Origin: an uncultured Lachnospiraceae bacterium
GTDB taxonomy: Bacteria > Bacillota > Clostridia > Lachnospirales > Lachnospiraceae
NCBI GenBank assembly: GCA_947629385.1
Contig: CANRDO010000013.1
Location: forward strand, 1-64,000
Length of the DNA stretch: 64,000 nucleotides
Reading direction: 5' to 3'
Numbering within the stretch: position 1 is the first letter of the stretch; each line of letters begins with the position of its first letter. The translations under genes were made by a program, and so were the position numbers. Of this stretch, positions 54,884 through 62,563 are shown one piece after another. The notes below the pieces were generated by a model. The model was not told the DNA's origin. It saw only the letters and a program-made list of their open reading frames with translations, and made no database searches.

Positions 54884-55079
54884 GGGAGAAAGGAAACGGA
54901 GATTTCCGGAGGCGGATGGGCTGCCGGACGCAAGGAGAACACATGAATGGAAACAGGAAAAAGTAAAAGGAGGAAAGTAAAAATGTCAGAAGAAAAGAAA
55001 GAAGAAATTTTAGGAAAAGAAAAAGAGTTGGAAGAGAAAGAGCTGAAAGAGAAAGAGCTGGAGACAGTTGCCGGCGGAG
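54845..55079 (+). repeat. Tandem duplication unit, copy 1
   Basis: Starts in the last codons of the maturase gene (AAGCTCATGG) and runs through the intergenic region and the leader of precursor 3. It matches 55174-55394, except for a 15-nt extra in-frame piece in copy 1 and scattered changes. Confidence 0.9.
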
Positions 55080-55138
55080 AAGATAGTTGTTCGACCAGGA
55101 GGAAAGAGGAGCGCCTGCGGCGGCGGCGGTTAGAATAA
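54983..55138 (+). pseudogene. RiPP precursor 3, leader intact but core decayed
   Basis: The 51-codon frame has a leader nearly identical to that of precursor 4, ending ELETVAGG, but its tail reads EDSCSTRRKEERLRRRRLE, unlike a CxC core. In the +1 register the DNA still encodes SACGGGG and, after a stop, RCICVD, both recognisable from precursor 4. Deletions have shifted the frame within the core. The leader alone may still be made. ATG 54983 follows AGGAGGAAAG. Confidence 0.7.
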
Positions 55139-55173
55139 GGAAGGAGGAGCGCGCTGTATCTGCGTTGATCAGC

Positions 55174-55394
55174 AAGCTCATGGAGACCATCACACTGCCG
55201 GAAGGGAGGTGAGGAAGAAAGGAAAACGGAGATTTCCGAAGGCGGATGGGCCGTCGGACGCAAAGAAAACACATGAATGGAAACAGAAAAAGGTAAAAGG
55301 AGGAAAGTAAAAATGTCAGAAGAAAAGAAAGAAGAAATTTTAGGAAAAGAGAAAGAGCTGGAAGAGAAAGAGCTGGAAACGGTTGCCGGCGGAG
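55174..55394 (+). repeat. Tandem duplication unit, copy 2
   Basis: This copy includes a remnant of the maturase 3' end (LMETITLPEGR without its gene), the spacer and the leader of precursor 4. It shows that precursors 3 and 4 arose by duplication. Confidence 0.9.
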
Positions 55395-55597
55395 GTGTTT
55401 GTATCTGCATGTTTGGCGGCGGCGGAACAGAGGAAGAAGGTTTTGGTGACAAGGTGTGCGCCTGCGTGATGGGCGGCGGCGGAGAGTATACGGAAGGTGA
55501 TGGAGGGGGAATGCGCTGTATCTGCATTGCCAACGGGGCTGGAGACACAGGGAAAGGGAAAGGAAAGAAGTTTGATTGGGATAGTTATAAGGGATAG
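55313..55597 (+). CDS. RiPP precursor 4 with three CxC-glycine cassettes
   Basis: The 94-residue peptide has a very charged leader (MSEEKKEEILGKEKELEEKE) ending ELETVAGG. The core has three related cassettes, VCICMFGGGGTEEEG, KVCACVMGGGGEYTEGD and RCICIANGAGDTGKGKGKK, followed by the tail FDWDSYKG. The repeated Cys-x-Cys with glycine runs is a plausible substrate for the adjacent radical SAM/SPASM enzyme. ATG 55313 follows AGGAGGAAAG. I know no family with this exact core. Confidence 0.75.
   Translation: MSEEKKEEILGKEKELEEKELETVAGGGVCICMFGGGGTEEEGFGDKVCACVMGGGGEYTEGDGGGMRCICIANGAGDTGKGKGKKFDWDSYKG
55497..55557 (+). repeat. CxC core cassette, in-gene copy
   Basis: This segment (GTGATGGAGG... 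through GGGAAAGG) encodes the third cassette of precursor 4 and is repeated at 55604-55665, a period of 107 bp. Confidence 0.8.
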
Positions 55598-55603
55598 TTA
55601 TAA

Positions 55604-55672
55604 GTGATGGAGGGGGGAATGCGCTGTGTCTGTGTCGGCAATGGGGCTGGAGCAACAGGGAAAGGTTGTTGA
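55604..55672 (+). pseudogene. Orphan CxC cassette after precursor 4
   Basis: ATG 55607 opens a 21-codon frame encoding MEGGMRCVCVGNGAGATGKG and a final Cys. It is a copy of the last cassette of precursor 4, cut off by the precursor stop. No leader precedes it, so it is a remnant or a cassette that a frame change could add back. A fragment of the A/B-type 5' leader (about 55700-55750) follows without a gene. Confidence 0.65.
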
Positions 55673-55747
55673 ACAGGGCAAGGACGAATGCGTTTGAGCC
55701 AGGAAAGCCCAAAATAAGGATGACATCAGCGCGTTTCATATAAATAC

Positions 55748-55775
55748 GAAGCGGGGCGTTCGCGCCCCGCTATTT
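55748..55775 (+). terminator. Terminator after the peptide cluster
   Basis: AGCGGGGCG-TTCG-CGCCCCGCT is a 9-bp GC-rich stem with a UUCG loop, followed by ATTTTGTTG. Confidence 0.88.
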
Positions 55776-55910
55776 TGTTGAAATTGTAACTTTTCACACA
55801 TTTCTATCAATTTATTATAAAAAAATGTTCCCTAAAACGCAGGCTTAGGATTGTATAATTTTAGTAAACGAATCAGATGATGATGATTATCATTTCCTTT
55901 TTGGTTTCAC

Positions 55911-55978
55911 AAACGTCAGGTTTGATTTCATAAACGTCAACCCGGCGGTCACAAAGGCAGCGGGTAGTGTGGTATAAT
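55911..55978 (+). promoter_or_regulatory. Activator-type promoter C
   Basis: AAACGTCAG at 55911-55919 and AAACGTCAA at 55932-55940 (21-bp period), then 32 bp to TATAAT at 55973-55978. It drives the zeta-toxin operon. Confidence 0.7.
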
Positions 55979-55997
55979 CTCGACAGAGATTATACCA
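55970..55997 (+). promoter_or_regulatory. 28-bp palindrome over the -10 of promoter C
   Basis: TGGTATAATCTC-GACA-GAGATTATACCA has perfect 12-bp arms and includes the -10 element. It is a likely operator for a dimeric repressor. Two more hairpins follow in the leader (CGGTTCG/CGAACCG and CATGTCC-GAA-GGACATG). Confidence 0.7.
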
Positions 55998-56115
55998 GCG
56001 CCGGTTCGTTGTCGAGCAAAGCGAGACAAAATACAAAATCGAACCGTGCGCATCCCCCGGAGGATATCATGTCCGAAGGACATGGTATACTAATCTCACG
56101 GAAAGGAGATCAGAT

Positions 56116-56406
56116 ATGGACAGACAGAACGACACAAATCAGAGTCAGGAGGCCAAAGAAAAAATCATGAAGGGATTTTTCGCGGCGCTTGAGGAGCAGG
56201 AGAATGAGCCACCGAGACCGAACGAGCTGGACTCCACCTGCGGCGTTGACGATGATGAGCTCATCCGTCGCTTTCGGGAGACGATTCGGCAGGAGAACGA
56301 GGCGAACCAGAGCCAGGGACTGCCTGTCACGGGCTACGACCGGGAGAGGAAAGCGTCCTACATCGAATATCCGGATGGGAGGCGAGAGTATGGAGATGAA
56401 GCCTGA
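56116..56406 (+). CDS. Putative antitoxin of the zeta-toxin pair
   Basis: This 96-residue acidic, soluble protein (MDRQNDTNQSQEAKEKIMKG, then DDDELIRRFRETIRQENEAN) has no known catalytic motif. It ends in a basic/aromatic segment, KASYIEYPDGRREYGDEA. It overlaps the zeta-toxin gene by 17 nt, the usual arrangement for a neutralising partner. ATG 56116 follows GGAAAGGAGAT. It is transcribed from promoter C, which carries a palindromic operator. The antitoxin role is inferred from position only. Confidence 0.6.
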   Translation: MDRQNDTNQSQEAKEKIMKGFFAALEEQENEPPRPNELDSTCGVDDDELIRRFRETIRQENEANQSQGLPVTGYDRERKASYIEYPDGRREYGDEA

Positions 56407-56950
56407 GATCATCGTCTTTGCGGGGCCGAACGGAAGCGGAAAGAGCACGGTGACAAAAGCGGCGAAGATCATCAGTCCCTACATCAATGCGGACGATATC
56501 AAGCGGGCGACGCAGAGCACGGATCTGGAGGCGGCCGAGCTGGCGGAGGATATGCGGGAGTATGTCCTGGACGTCCACAAGAATTTCACCTTCGAAACGG
56601 TGCTGTCCACTGCCCGGAATCTTGACCTGCTGCGCAGGGCGAGGGAGCAGGGGTATTTCATCCGTTGTATCTATGTCCTGACCGCTGACGTCAATATCAA
56701 TATCCACCGCGTGATGCGCCGCTTTGCGTCCGGCGGGCATGATGTTCCCGTCGAGAAGATCAAAGCGCGGTACGTGCGCTCGCTCGAACTGGTTCCGGAG
56801 CTTTTGAAGGTCTGCGACATCTGCCACATTTATGACAACACGGACGTCCCGTTCCGGATCTTCAAGAAGAGGAAGGACGCGTATTTCTACTGGGAGAACG
56901 AATTCTGGAGCAGGAAGGATATCGCGAAGCTGACCGGGTACGCGCTGTGA
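56390..56950 (+). CDS. Zeta-toxin family kinase
   Basis: The 186-residue protein has the Walker A motif IIVFAGPNGSGKST (about residues 7-20), followed by ISPYINADDIKRAT and FTFETVLSTARNLDLLRRA, the layout of zeta-toxin kinases that phosphorylate UDP-N-acetylglucosamine in studied members. SGGHDVPVEKIKARYVRSLE and the Asp-rich IYDNTDVPFRIF close the fold. ATG 56390 follows GGGAGGCGAG. It could be a toxin or a resident kinase of related fold. Confidence 0.82.
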   Translation: MEMKPEIIVFAGPNGSGKSTVTKAAKIISPYINADDIKRATQSTDLEAAELAEDMREYVLDVHKNFTFETVLSTARNLDLLRRAREQGYFIRCIYVLTADVNINIHRVMRRFASGGHDVPVEKIKARYVRSLELVPELLKVCDICHIYDNTDVPFRIFKKRKDAYFYWENEFWSRKDIAKLTGYAL

Positions 56951-57113
56951 GGCAGCGGCGATATCTGAATATTTTACCCAGACAGAATCCGTATTACAAC
57001 GCATCAATAATTGCATAAATGCATAAATGTCATCAAGAAAAGCTTGAGAATATTTAATTCTATGATAAAATATCCGAGGACACAGGCTTACAAAGAAAGC
57101 AGGAGGAGAAAAC

Positions 57114-59162
57114 ATGCCGGAACAGTTAGAGAAGATAGACGTTCTTGTCGTGGACGACAGCCCGGTCAATCGAAAATTCGCGGAACGGATCCTGAAGGAC
57201 GACTATCACGTCGTCTCGGCGGACTCGGGAAAGCAGGCGCTGGAGCTCCTGGAGAAATACGAGCCAAAGTTGATTCTGCTCGATTTCCGCATGCCGGAGA
57301 TGGACGGCGCGGAGACGATGGCGAAGATACGGGAAAACCCGGCCTGGGCAAAGATTCCGGTCATTATCCTGACGGCCGACTCTGCGCCCGAGACGGAGAA
57401 GGAATTCTTTGAGCTGGGCGCTGCCGACTTTATTGCCAAGCCATTCGTGCCGATGACGGTCAAGAGCCGGATCAGCCGCCTGATCGAGCTGTACGGCTTC
57501 CGGGTAGACCTGGAGGAGAAGCTTGAGGAGAAGAGCAAGCTGCTGGAAAAGCTGTCCCTGAACTCAATTTTGACGATTGCGAATACGATCGACGCCAAGG
57601 ACGCGTACACCTCGGGACATTCGGTACGTGTCGCCAAGTGCTCGAAGGAGATCGCGAAGCGCCTGGGCTGGAGCGAGGAAGAAGTGCGCAACATCTATAA
57701 CATCGGACTGCTCCACGACATCGGAAAGATCGGTGTGCCGGATTCGATCCTGAATAAGCCGAGCCGCCTGAGCGATGAGGAGTTTGTACAGATCAAGAAG
57801 CATCCGGTGATTGGCGGTGAGATTCTGAAAAATATCCGCATGATCCCGGGCGTAGCCGACGGGGCGCTCTATCATCATGAACGCTACGATGGGAAGGGAT
57901 ATCCGTTTGGCCTGGCGGGAGAGGAGATTCCGTACTGCGCGAGGATCATCGCAATCGCGGACGCCTACGACGCGATGACGTCGAACCGCATTTACCGGGC
58001 CAAGCTGCCGAACCAGAGAGTGATAGCGGAGTTTGAGCGCTGCTCCGGGACACAGTTTGATCCGCATCTTGCCCATGTGTTTGTGGGGATGCTGAGCGAG
58101 AATTTCTATCTTCCGCCGGAGACCAGGAGAGAGGGAGACGGCGCCGCGAATGAGCAGTGGAACATCGTAGACGAGAAAACTGCGCTGGTCAACCAGATCC
58201 TCTCGGAGTACGGCACGGAGAAGAACGCGCTCGATTCCCTGACCGGGGTGCACAACCGCGGCTACGGCGAGAAGGCCATCGACGGACTTCTGGCAGAAGC
58301 GCATAAGGGTGCGATGGTCATTGTGGATCTGGATGATTTTCGAAATGTAAACGATACATACGGACATCTGATGGGGGATAAGGTCCTGAAGCTGCTTGCC
58401 GCCGCCCTGGCCGCCAATGTGGAGGACAAGGACGTTCTCTTCCGCATGGGAGGAGACGAATTTGTCGTGTTCTACACGGACGAGGTGAACCGGGAGACGC
58501 TGCTTGGAAAGGTGGAAAGCATCGTGGATTCCTTCGCGGCAAACCTGAAAGAGATCGAGATGGAAAATCTCACGCACATTTCCGCAGGAATTACGCTGTG
58601 CCCGGCGGAGGGCAGAAGCTTCCTGACCCTGTATGGCAACGCGGACAAGGCGCTGTACTATGTGAAGGAAAACGGCAAAAATTCCTGCCGCTTCTTTCGG
58701 CGTGATTCTGTCGGCAGAGCGTCGTCGGAAAGGCCGGGGACGGATCTCGACCACATCCGACGCGTGCTGGAAGGCAATATGGATGAGAACCGCGGACTTT
58801 TCCGGGTGCCCTACGAGGAATTCCCGAATCTCTACAGCTATCTGTCCCGCTGCGTCAAGCGTAAGGGGCAGATGGTGCAGACGATCCTCTATACGATTGG
58901 AAGCGAGAATCCGGATTCTCTGGACAACAGCGCGTGCGAGGACGCGATGTCGACGTTGGAGATCGCTGCCGCGTACTCGCTGCGGATGGTGGATGTGGGC
59001 AGCCGCTACAGCAGCCTGCAGTACATTGTGACGCTGGTGGATACGAATCTCGAGAATGGAAGAATGGTAGCGGACAGAGTGGTGAATCAGTTTTACAAGA
59101 TCTACGCGGGGAGCGGCGTCACCTTGTCCTACGACATCCAGACGATGCTGGTGAACGCCTGA
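57114..59162 (+). CDS. Response regulator with HD-GYP and GGDEF domains
   Basis: The 682-residue protein combines a receiver (residues about 8-125, with VLVVDDSPVNRKFA and LILLDFRMPEMDG), an HD-GYP phosphodiesterase (about 145-330, with LLHDIGKIGVPDSIL and HHERYDGKGYP), and a GGDEF diguanylate cyclase (about 385-545, with MGGDEFVVF near residue 445). A C-terminal domain of about 110 residues follows that I do not recognise. Both c-di-GMP catalytic sites look intact, so it may be a switchable synthase and hydrolase. No kinase gene is adjacent. ATG 57114 follows GCAGGAGGAG. Confidence 0.92.
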   Translation: MPEQLEKIDVLVVDDSPVNRKFAERILKDDYHVVSADSGKQALELLEKYEPKLILLDFRMPEMDGAETMAKIRENPAWAKIPVIILTADSAPETEKEFFELGAADFIAKPFVPMTVKSRISRLIELYGFRVDLEEKLEEKSKLLEKLSLNSILTIANTIDAKDAYTSGHSVRVAKCSKEIAKRLGWSEEEVRNIYNIGLLHDIGKIGVPDSILNKPSRLSDEEFVQIKKHPVIGGEILKNIRMIPGVADGALYHHERYDGKGYPFGLAGEEIPYCARIIAIADAYDAMTSNRIYRAKLPNQRVIAEFERCSGTQFDPHLAHVFVGMLSENFYLPPETRREGDGAANEQWNIVDEKTALVNQILSEYGTEKNALDSLTGVHNRGYGEKAIDGLLAEAHKGAMVIVDLDDFRNVNDTYGHLMGDKVLKLLAAALAANVEDKDVLFRMGGDEFVVFYTDEVNRETLLGKVESIVDSFAANLKEIEMENLTHISAGITLCPAEGRSFLTLYGNADKALYYVKENGKNSCRFFRRDSVGRASSERPGTDLDHIRRVLEGNMDENRGLFRVPYEEFPNLYSYLSRCVKRKGQMVQTILYTIGSENPDSLDNSACEDAMSTLEIAAAYSLRMVDVGSRYSSLQYIVTLVDTNLENGRMVADRVVNQFYKIYAGSGVTLSYDIQTMLVNA

Positions 59163-59223
59163 GCAGCGTTTTGGCAGATCACCCCTGACCATTTGACGGC
59201 TTTTTCATTTTTTTCCATTGCAC

Positions 59224-59292
59224 AAAAGTCAGATTTGATTTCACAAACGTCAGGTCTCTCGCGTTGAAAGAAGCATAAAATTATGAGAAAAT
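59224..59292 (+). promoter_or_regulatory. Activator-type promoter D
   Basis: AAAAGTCAG at 59224-59232 and AAACGTCAG at 59245-59253 (21-bp period). At the same 33-bp distance lies GAAAAT (59287-59292), a weak -10. It precedes the TIGR00266 gene. Confidence 0.55.
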
Positions 59293-59346
59293 AAAAACGA
59301 TAGTTTATCAATTTATTACTGCATTACGCAAAAGGAGGAAAAGACA

Positions 59347-60030
59347 ATGAAGTATAACATCCAAGGTGGTACCTTGCCGGTAGTGATTTGTGAGCTCGAG
59401 TCGGGAGAAAAGATGATCACAGAGGGAGGCGGTATGTCCTGGATGTCTCCCAATATGGAAATGGAGACGACGTCGAACGGCGGGATCGGGAAAGCGCTTG
59501 GCAGAGCCTTTTCCGGTGAGAAAATGTTCCAGAATATCTACACCGCGCAGGGCGGTCCCGGCATGATCGCTTTCGCATCGTCCTTCCCGGGCTCCATCGT
59601 ACCCTTCGAGATCGCTCCGGGCAACGAGATGATCTTCCAGAAGAGCGCGTATCTGGCGGGGGAGAGCAGTGTGACGCTGTCCATGCACTTCCGCAAGAAG
59701 GCTGCCGTGGGCTTCTTTGGCGGCGAGGGCTTCATCATGCAGAAGGCAAGCGGTCAGGGTATCGTATTCGCCGAGTTCGACGGCCATGTGGTAGAGTATG
59801 AGCTTCAGGCCGGAGAGCAGATCCTGGTCGACACCGGGCATCTGGCTGCGATGACCGCGACCTGCAGTCTTGATATCAAGACGGTAGCGGGCGTGAAGAA
59901 CAAGCTGTTCGGCGGCGAGGGCTTCTTCAACACCGTGGTTACCGGACCGGGCCATGTATGGCTGCAGACGCTTCCGCTGGCTAACGTGGCGGGCGTTCTG
60001 AGAGCATACTTCCCGTCCTCGAATTCATAA
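59347..60030 (+). CDS. TIGR00266 (AIM24-like) family protein
   Basis: The 227-residue protein has the family's repeated GGxGF-type turns: EGGGMSWMSPNMEMETTSNG, then KKAAVGFFGGEGFIMQKASG, and near the C-terminus KNKLFGGEGFFNTVVTGPGHVWLQTLP. The proteins form a beta-prism fold related to mitochondrial AIM24; their bacterial role is unknown. It is cytoplasmic, without a signal peptide. ATG 59347 follows AAAGGAGG. It shares the box-type promoter with the peptide genes. Confidence 0.92.
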   Translation: MKYNIQGGTLPVVICELESGEKMITEGGGMSWMSPNMEMETTSNGGIGKALGRAFSGEKMFQNIYTAQGGPGMIAFASSFPGSIVPFEIAPGNEMIFQKSAYLAGESSVTLSMHFRKKAAVGFFGGEGFIMQKASGQGIVFAEFDGHVVEYELQAGEQILVDTGHLAAMTATCSLDIKTVAGVKNKLFGGEGFFNTVVTGPGHVWLQTLPLANVAGVLRAYFPSSNS

Positions 60031-60078
60031 TTCCTGGCGGGACAGAGGCATATCTTGGCAGTGAAGGGAGATACACCC

Positions 60079-62454
60079 ATGAAAAGAAAACTGGTCGCGC
60101 TGCTCCTCGCGTCCGCGATGACGCTTGGGGCGATGCCCGTGGGCGCGGTGCTTGCGGCGGAAGAGGCGCAGACAGAAGTGGTGATAGATGTTGATGAGAC
60201 CACGCCTGTCGAAGCCATAACGCGCGCTCAGGCCTGCGAGATGCTGCTTACCGCGGCGGACGATTACAACAATCCGGAGGCGACGCAGGAGCAGCTGATG
60301 GAGGGCTTCGAGGACATGGACACGGAGAAGCCGGTGACGCGCACAGAGGCGCTTGTCATGCTGGTGCGCGCGTTCGGCGGCGTTCCGGAGATCAAGGGCA
60401 ACAACGTCTATCTCGCGATCACGCAGCCGGAGTTCACGGATGTCCCGGAGTGGGCTGCCGCGGAGCTTGCCGACCTGTTTGCGGCGGGGATCATCGAGCA
60501 GAAGGAAGAGGGTATCTTAGGAGCCGACGATCCAGTCACGGCCGATGAGATGGATCACTACATCCGCCGCATGTACCGCCTGTACGGTACGAACCTGAAG
60601 GATGATTTCTACCAGGCGGTCAACAAAGAGGCGCTCGACACCATCGTCATCCCGGAGGGGAAGACCATGATCGGAAACGCGCGCACCAACCTCATCGACC
60701 AGCAGATCAACGAGCTGATCGCACAGACAGCGGCGGCGGAGCAGGATAAGGCCTCCAAGGCGGGCAAGATCAAGACCCTCTACGAGAACTATCTGAACAA
60801 AGACGCGAGGAACGCGCAGGGCTACGAGCCGCTCAAGCCGTACCTCGATGAGGTCGAAGCGGCGACGGATGTTGCGGATCTTGTCGGAACGAGGGCGTTT
60901 AGCAAGGTCGCGGCGTTCGTGGTTTTCCTGGACTCCCGGGATTCGACGCATTATATCGATCTTTTCACAACCAAAGTGATCAACGTGAAGGATATGTATG
61001 AGGGAAACGATGAGAGCGGAAAAGAAAAGCTCCGCAATTATGTGACTGCGCTGTTTCAGCTGATCGGCTACTCCGGGGAGGAGGCACAGGAGGCGTTCGG
61101 GAATGTTTTCGCGCTCGATGCGAAGATCGCGGAGGGAAGTCTGGGGCTGACGGAAGTGATCGATGTGAACAAGACCTACAACATCTACACGCTCGACGAG
61201 ATCTGCGACGTGTTCCAGAACGTGGACATGAATGTGCTGTTCGACAAGAGCAGCCTTAAGAATAAGGATAAATTCCTCGTCACGGACGTCGGCGCGATGG
61301 AGGCGCTTGCCGGACTGCTCGACAACCAGAACCTGGATGCTTTGAAGGACTACTTCAAGTATCTTCTGCTTGACAGTTACGCGGAGGTGCTGAGCGATGA
61401 GTTTGCGCAGGCGAAAAAGGATTACAGCGCGGCTCAGACCGGCGCCGTCGGCTCGCTCAGTGATGAGGAAAACGCGGCGAAGTTCGTCAACACCCAGATC
61501 GCGGCCTATGTCGGGGAGCTGTACGGGGACAAATACGTTGATGACGAGATGAAGGCGGACATCACCGAGATGATCACCGCGATGATCGATATCTACCGCG
61601 AGAGGATTCAGGGACTCGACTGGATGAGCGATGCGACAAAGGAAAAGGCGATCAAAAAGCTCGACACGATGGGCATCAAGGTTGGAGCTCCCGACGAGTA
61701 CCCGGAGATACCGCTTGACAGCATGGAGCTCAGGAGCTATGAGGACGGCGGATCCCTCCTGGAGAACGTGATGACGATCGAGGACGCGAACCAGAAGGAC
61801 GTCCAGAGGTATGAGGGGCAGGAGATGGACCGGAGCGAATGGCTCTATCCCCCGCAGACCATGAACGCAAACTATAGCTCCACGTACAACGATGTGACGA
61901 TCTACGCGGCTTTCCTGCAGGTGCCCGGCGCGTACAGCAAGGACGCGTCCTATGAGCAGAATCTCGGCGCGCTCGGAGTCGTCATCGGCCATGAGCTCAG
62001 CCACGCGTTTGACAGCCAGGGCTCGCAGTACGATGAGAACGGAAACGTGGTCAACTGGTGGACGGAGGAGGACGCAGCCGCGTTTGCCGGGCGCTGCCAG
62101 AAGGTCGTCGAGTACTATGACGGCCGGGAGGAGGGTCCCGCGATTCCGATGAACGGGGCGCTGACGCTCACCGAGAACACCGCCGATTTAGGTGGCATGG
62201 CGGTCGTGCTGGAGCTTGCGTCCCGGAAGGAGGATTTCAACTACGCGGAGATGTTTGAGAGCTGGGCGCGCCTGTGGATGGGCGCGATTTACCGCCCGGT
62301 GCTGGAAATGGACGCGGCAAGCGACTACCACAGCCTGGACAGCGTCCGCGTCAACGCGTTGCTTCCGAACTTTGACGAGTTTTACGAGACCTACGGCATC
62401 ACCGAAGGTGACGGAATGTGGGTTGCCCCTGAGGATCGGGTATCTATCTGGTAA
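60079..62454 (+). CDS. Secreted M13-family metallopeptidase with SLH-like repeats
   Basis: A signal peptide (about residues 1-31, ending VLAAEE) is followed by two SLH-like repeats (about 45-160) with ITRAQACEMLLTAADDYN, VTRTEALVMLVRAFGG and FTDVPEWAAAELADLFAAGI. An M13 neprilysin-type domain follows, with zinc motif VIGHELSHAFD near residue 637 and the third ligand in ENTADLGG near 699. ATG 60079 follows AAGGGAG; the longer start at 60055 is rejected. It probably attaches to the cell wall and cleaves peptides. The size, about 791 residues, suits an SLH-M13 fusion. Confidence 0.92.
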   Translation: MKRKLVALLLASAMTLGAMPVGAVLAAEEAQTEVVIDVDETTPVEAITRAQACEMLLTAADDYNNPEATQEQLMEGFEDMDTEKPVTRTEALVMLVRAFGGVPEIKGNNVYLAITQPEFTDVPEWAAAELADLFAAGIIEQKEEGILGADDPVTADEMDHYIRRMYRLYGTNLKDDFYQAVNKEALDTIVIPEGKTMIGNARTNLIDQQINELIAQTAAAEQDKASKAGKIKTLYENYLNKDARNAQGYEPLKPYLDEVEAATDVADLVGTRAFSKVAAFVVFLDSRDSTHYIDLFTTKVINVKDMYEGNDESGKEKLRNYVTALFQLIGYSGEEAQEAFGNVFALDAKIAEGSLGLTEVIDVNKTYNIYTLDEICDVFQNVDMNVLFDKSSLKNKDKFLVTDVGAMEALAGLLDNQNLDALKDYFKYLLLDSYAEVLSDEFAQAKKDYSAAQTGAVGSLSDEENAAKFVNTQIAAYVGELYGDKYVDDEMKADITEMITAMIDIYRERIQGLDWMSDATKEKAIKKLDTMGIKVGAPDEYPEIPLDSMELRSYEDGGSLLENVMTIEDANQKDVQRYEGQEMDRSEWLYPPQTMNANYSSTYNDVTIYAAFLQVPGAYSKDASYEQNLGALGVVIGHELSHAFDSQGSQYDENGNVVNWWTEEDAAAFAGRCQKVVEYYDGREEGPAIPMNGALTLTENTADLGGMAVVLELASRKEDFNYAEMFESWARLWMGAIYRPVLEMDAASDYHSLDSVRVNALLPNFDEFYETYGITEGDGMWVAPEDRVSIW

Positions 62455-62469
62455 AAAGCTACACATCCA

Positions 62470-62513
62470 TTGACCCTGGCGAATTTGTGCGCGCATAAAT
62501 CCGCCGGGGTCAT
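62470..62513 (+). terminator. Hairpin after the metallopeptidase gene
   Basis: TGACCC pairs with GGGTCA, with inner GGCG and ATTT/AAAT pairings. No T-tract follows, so termination efficiency is uncertain. Confidence 0.45.
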
Positions 62514-62563
62514 TGGCGAGATAAGAATCCATAAATTCTAAGAAAGATTTGGGAGGAAAACAA

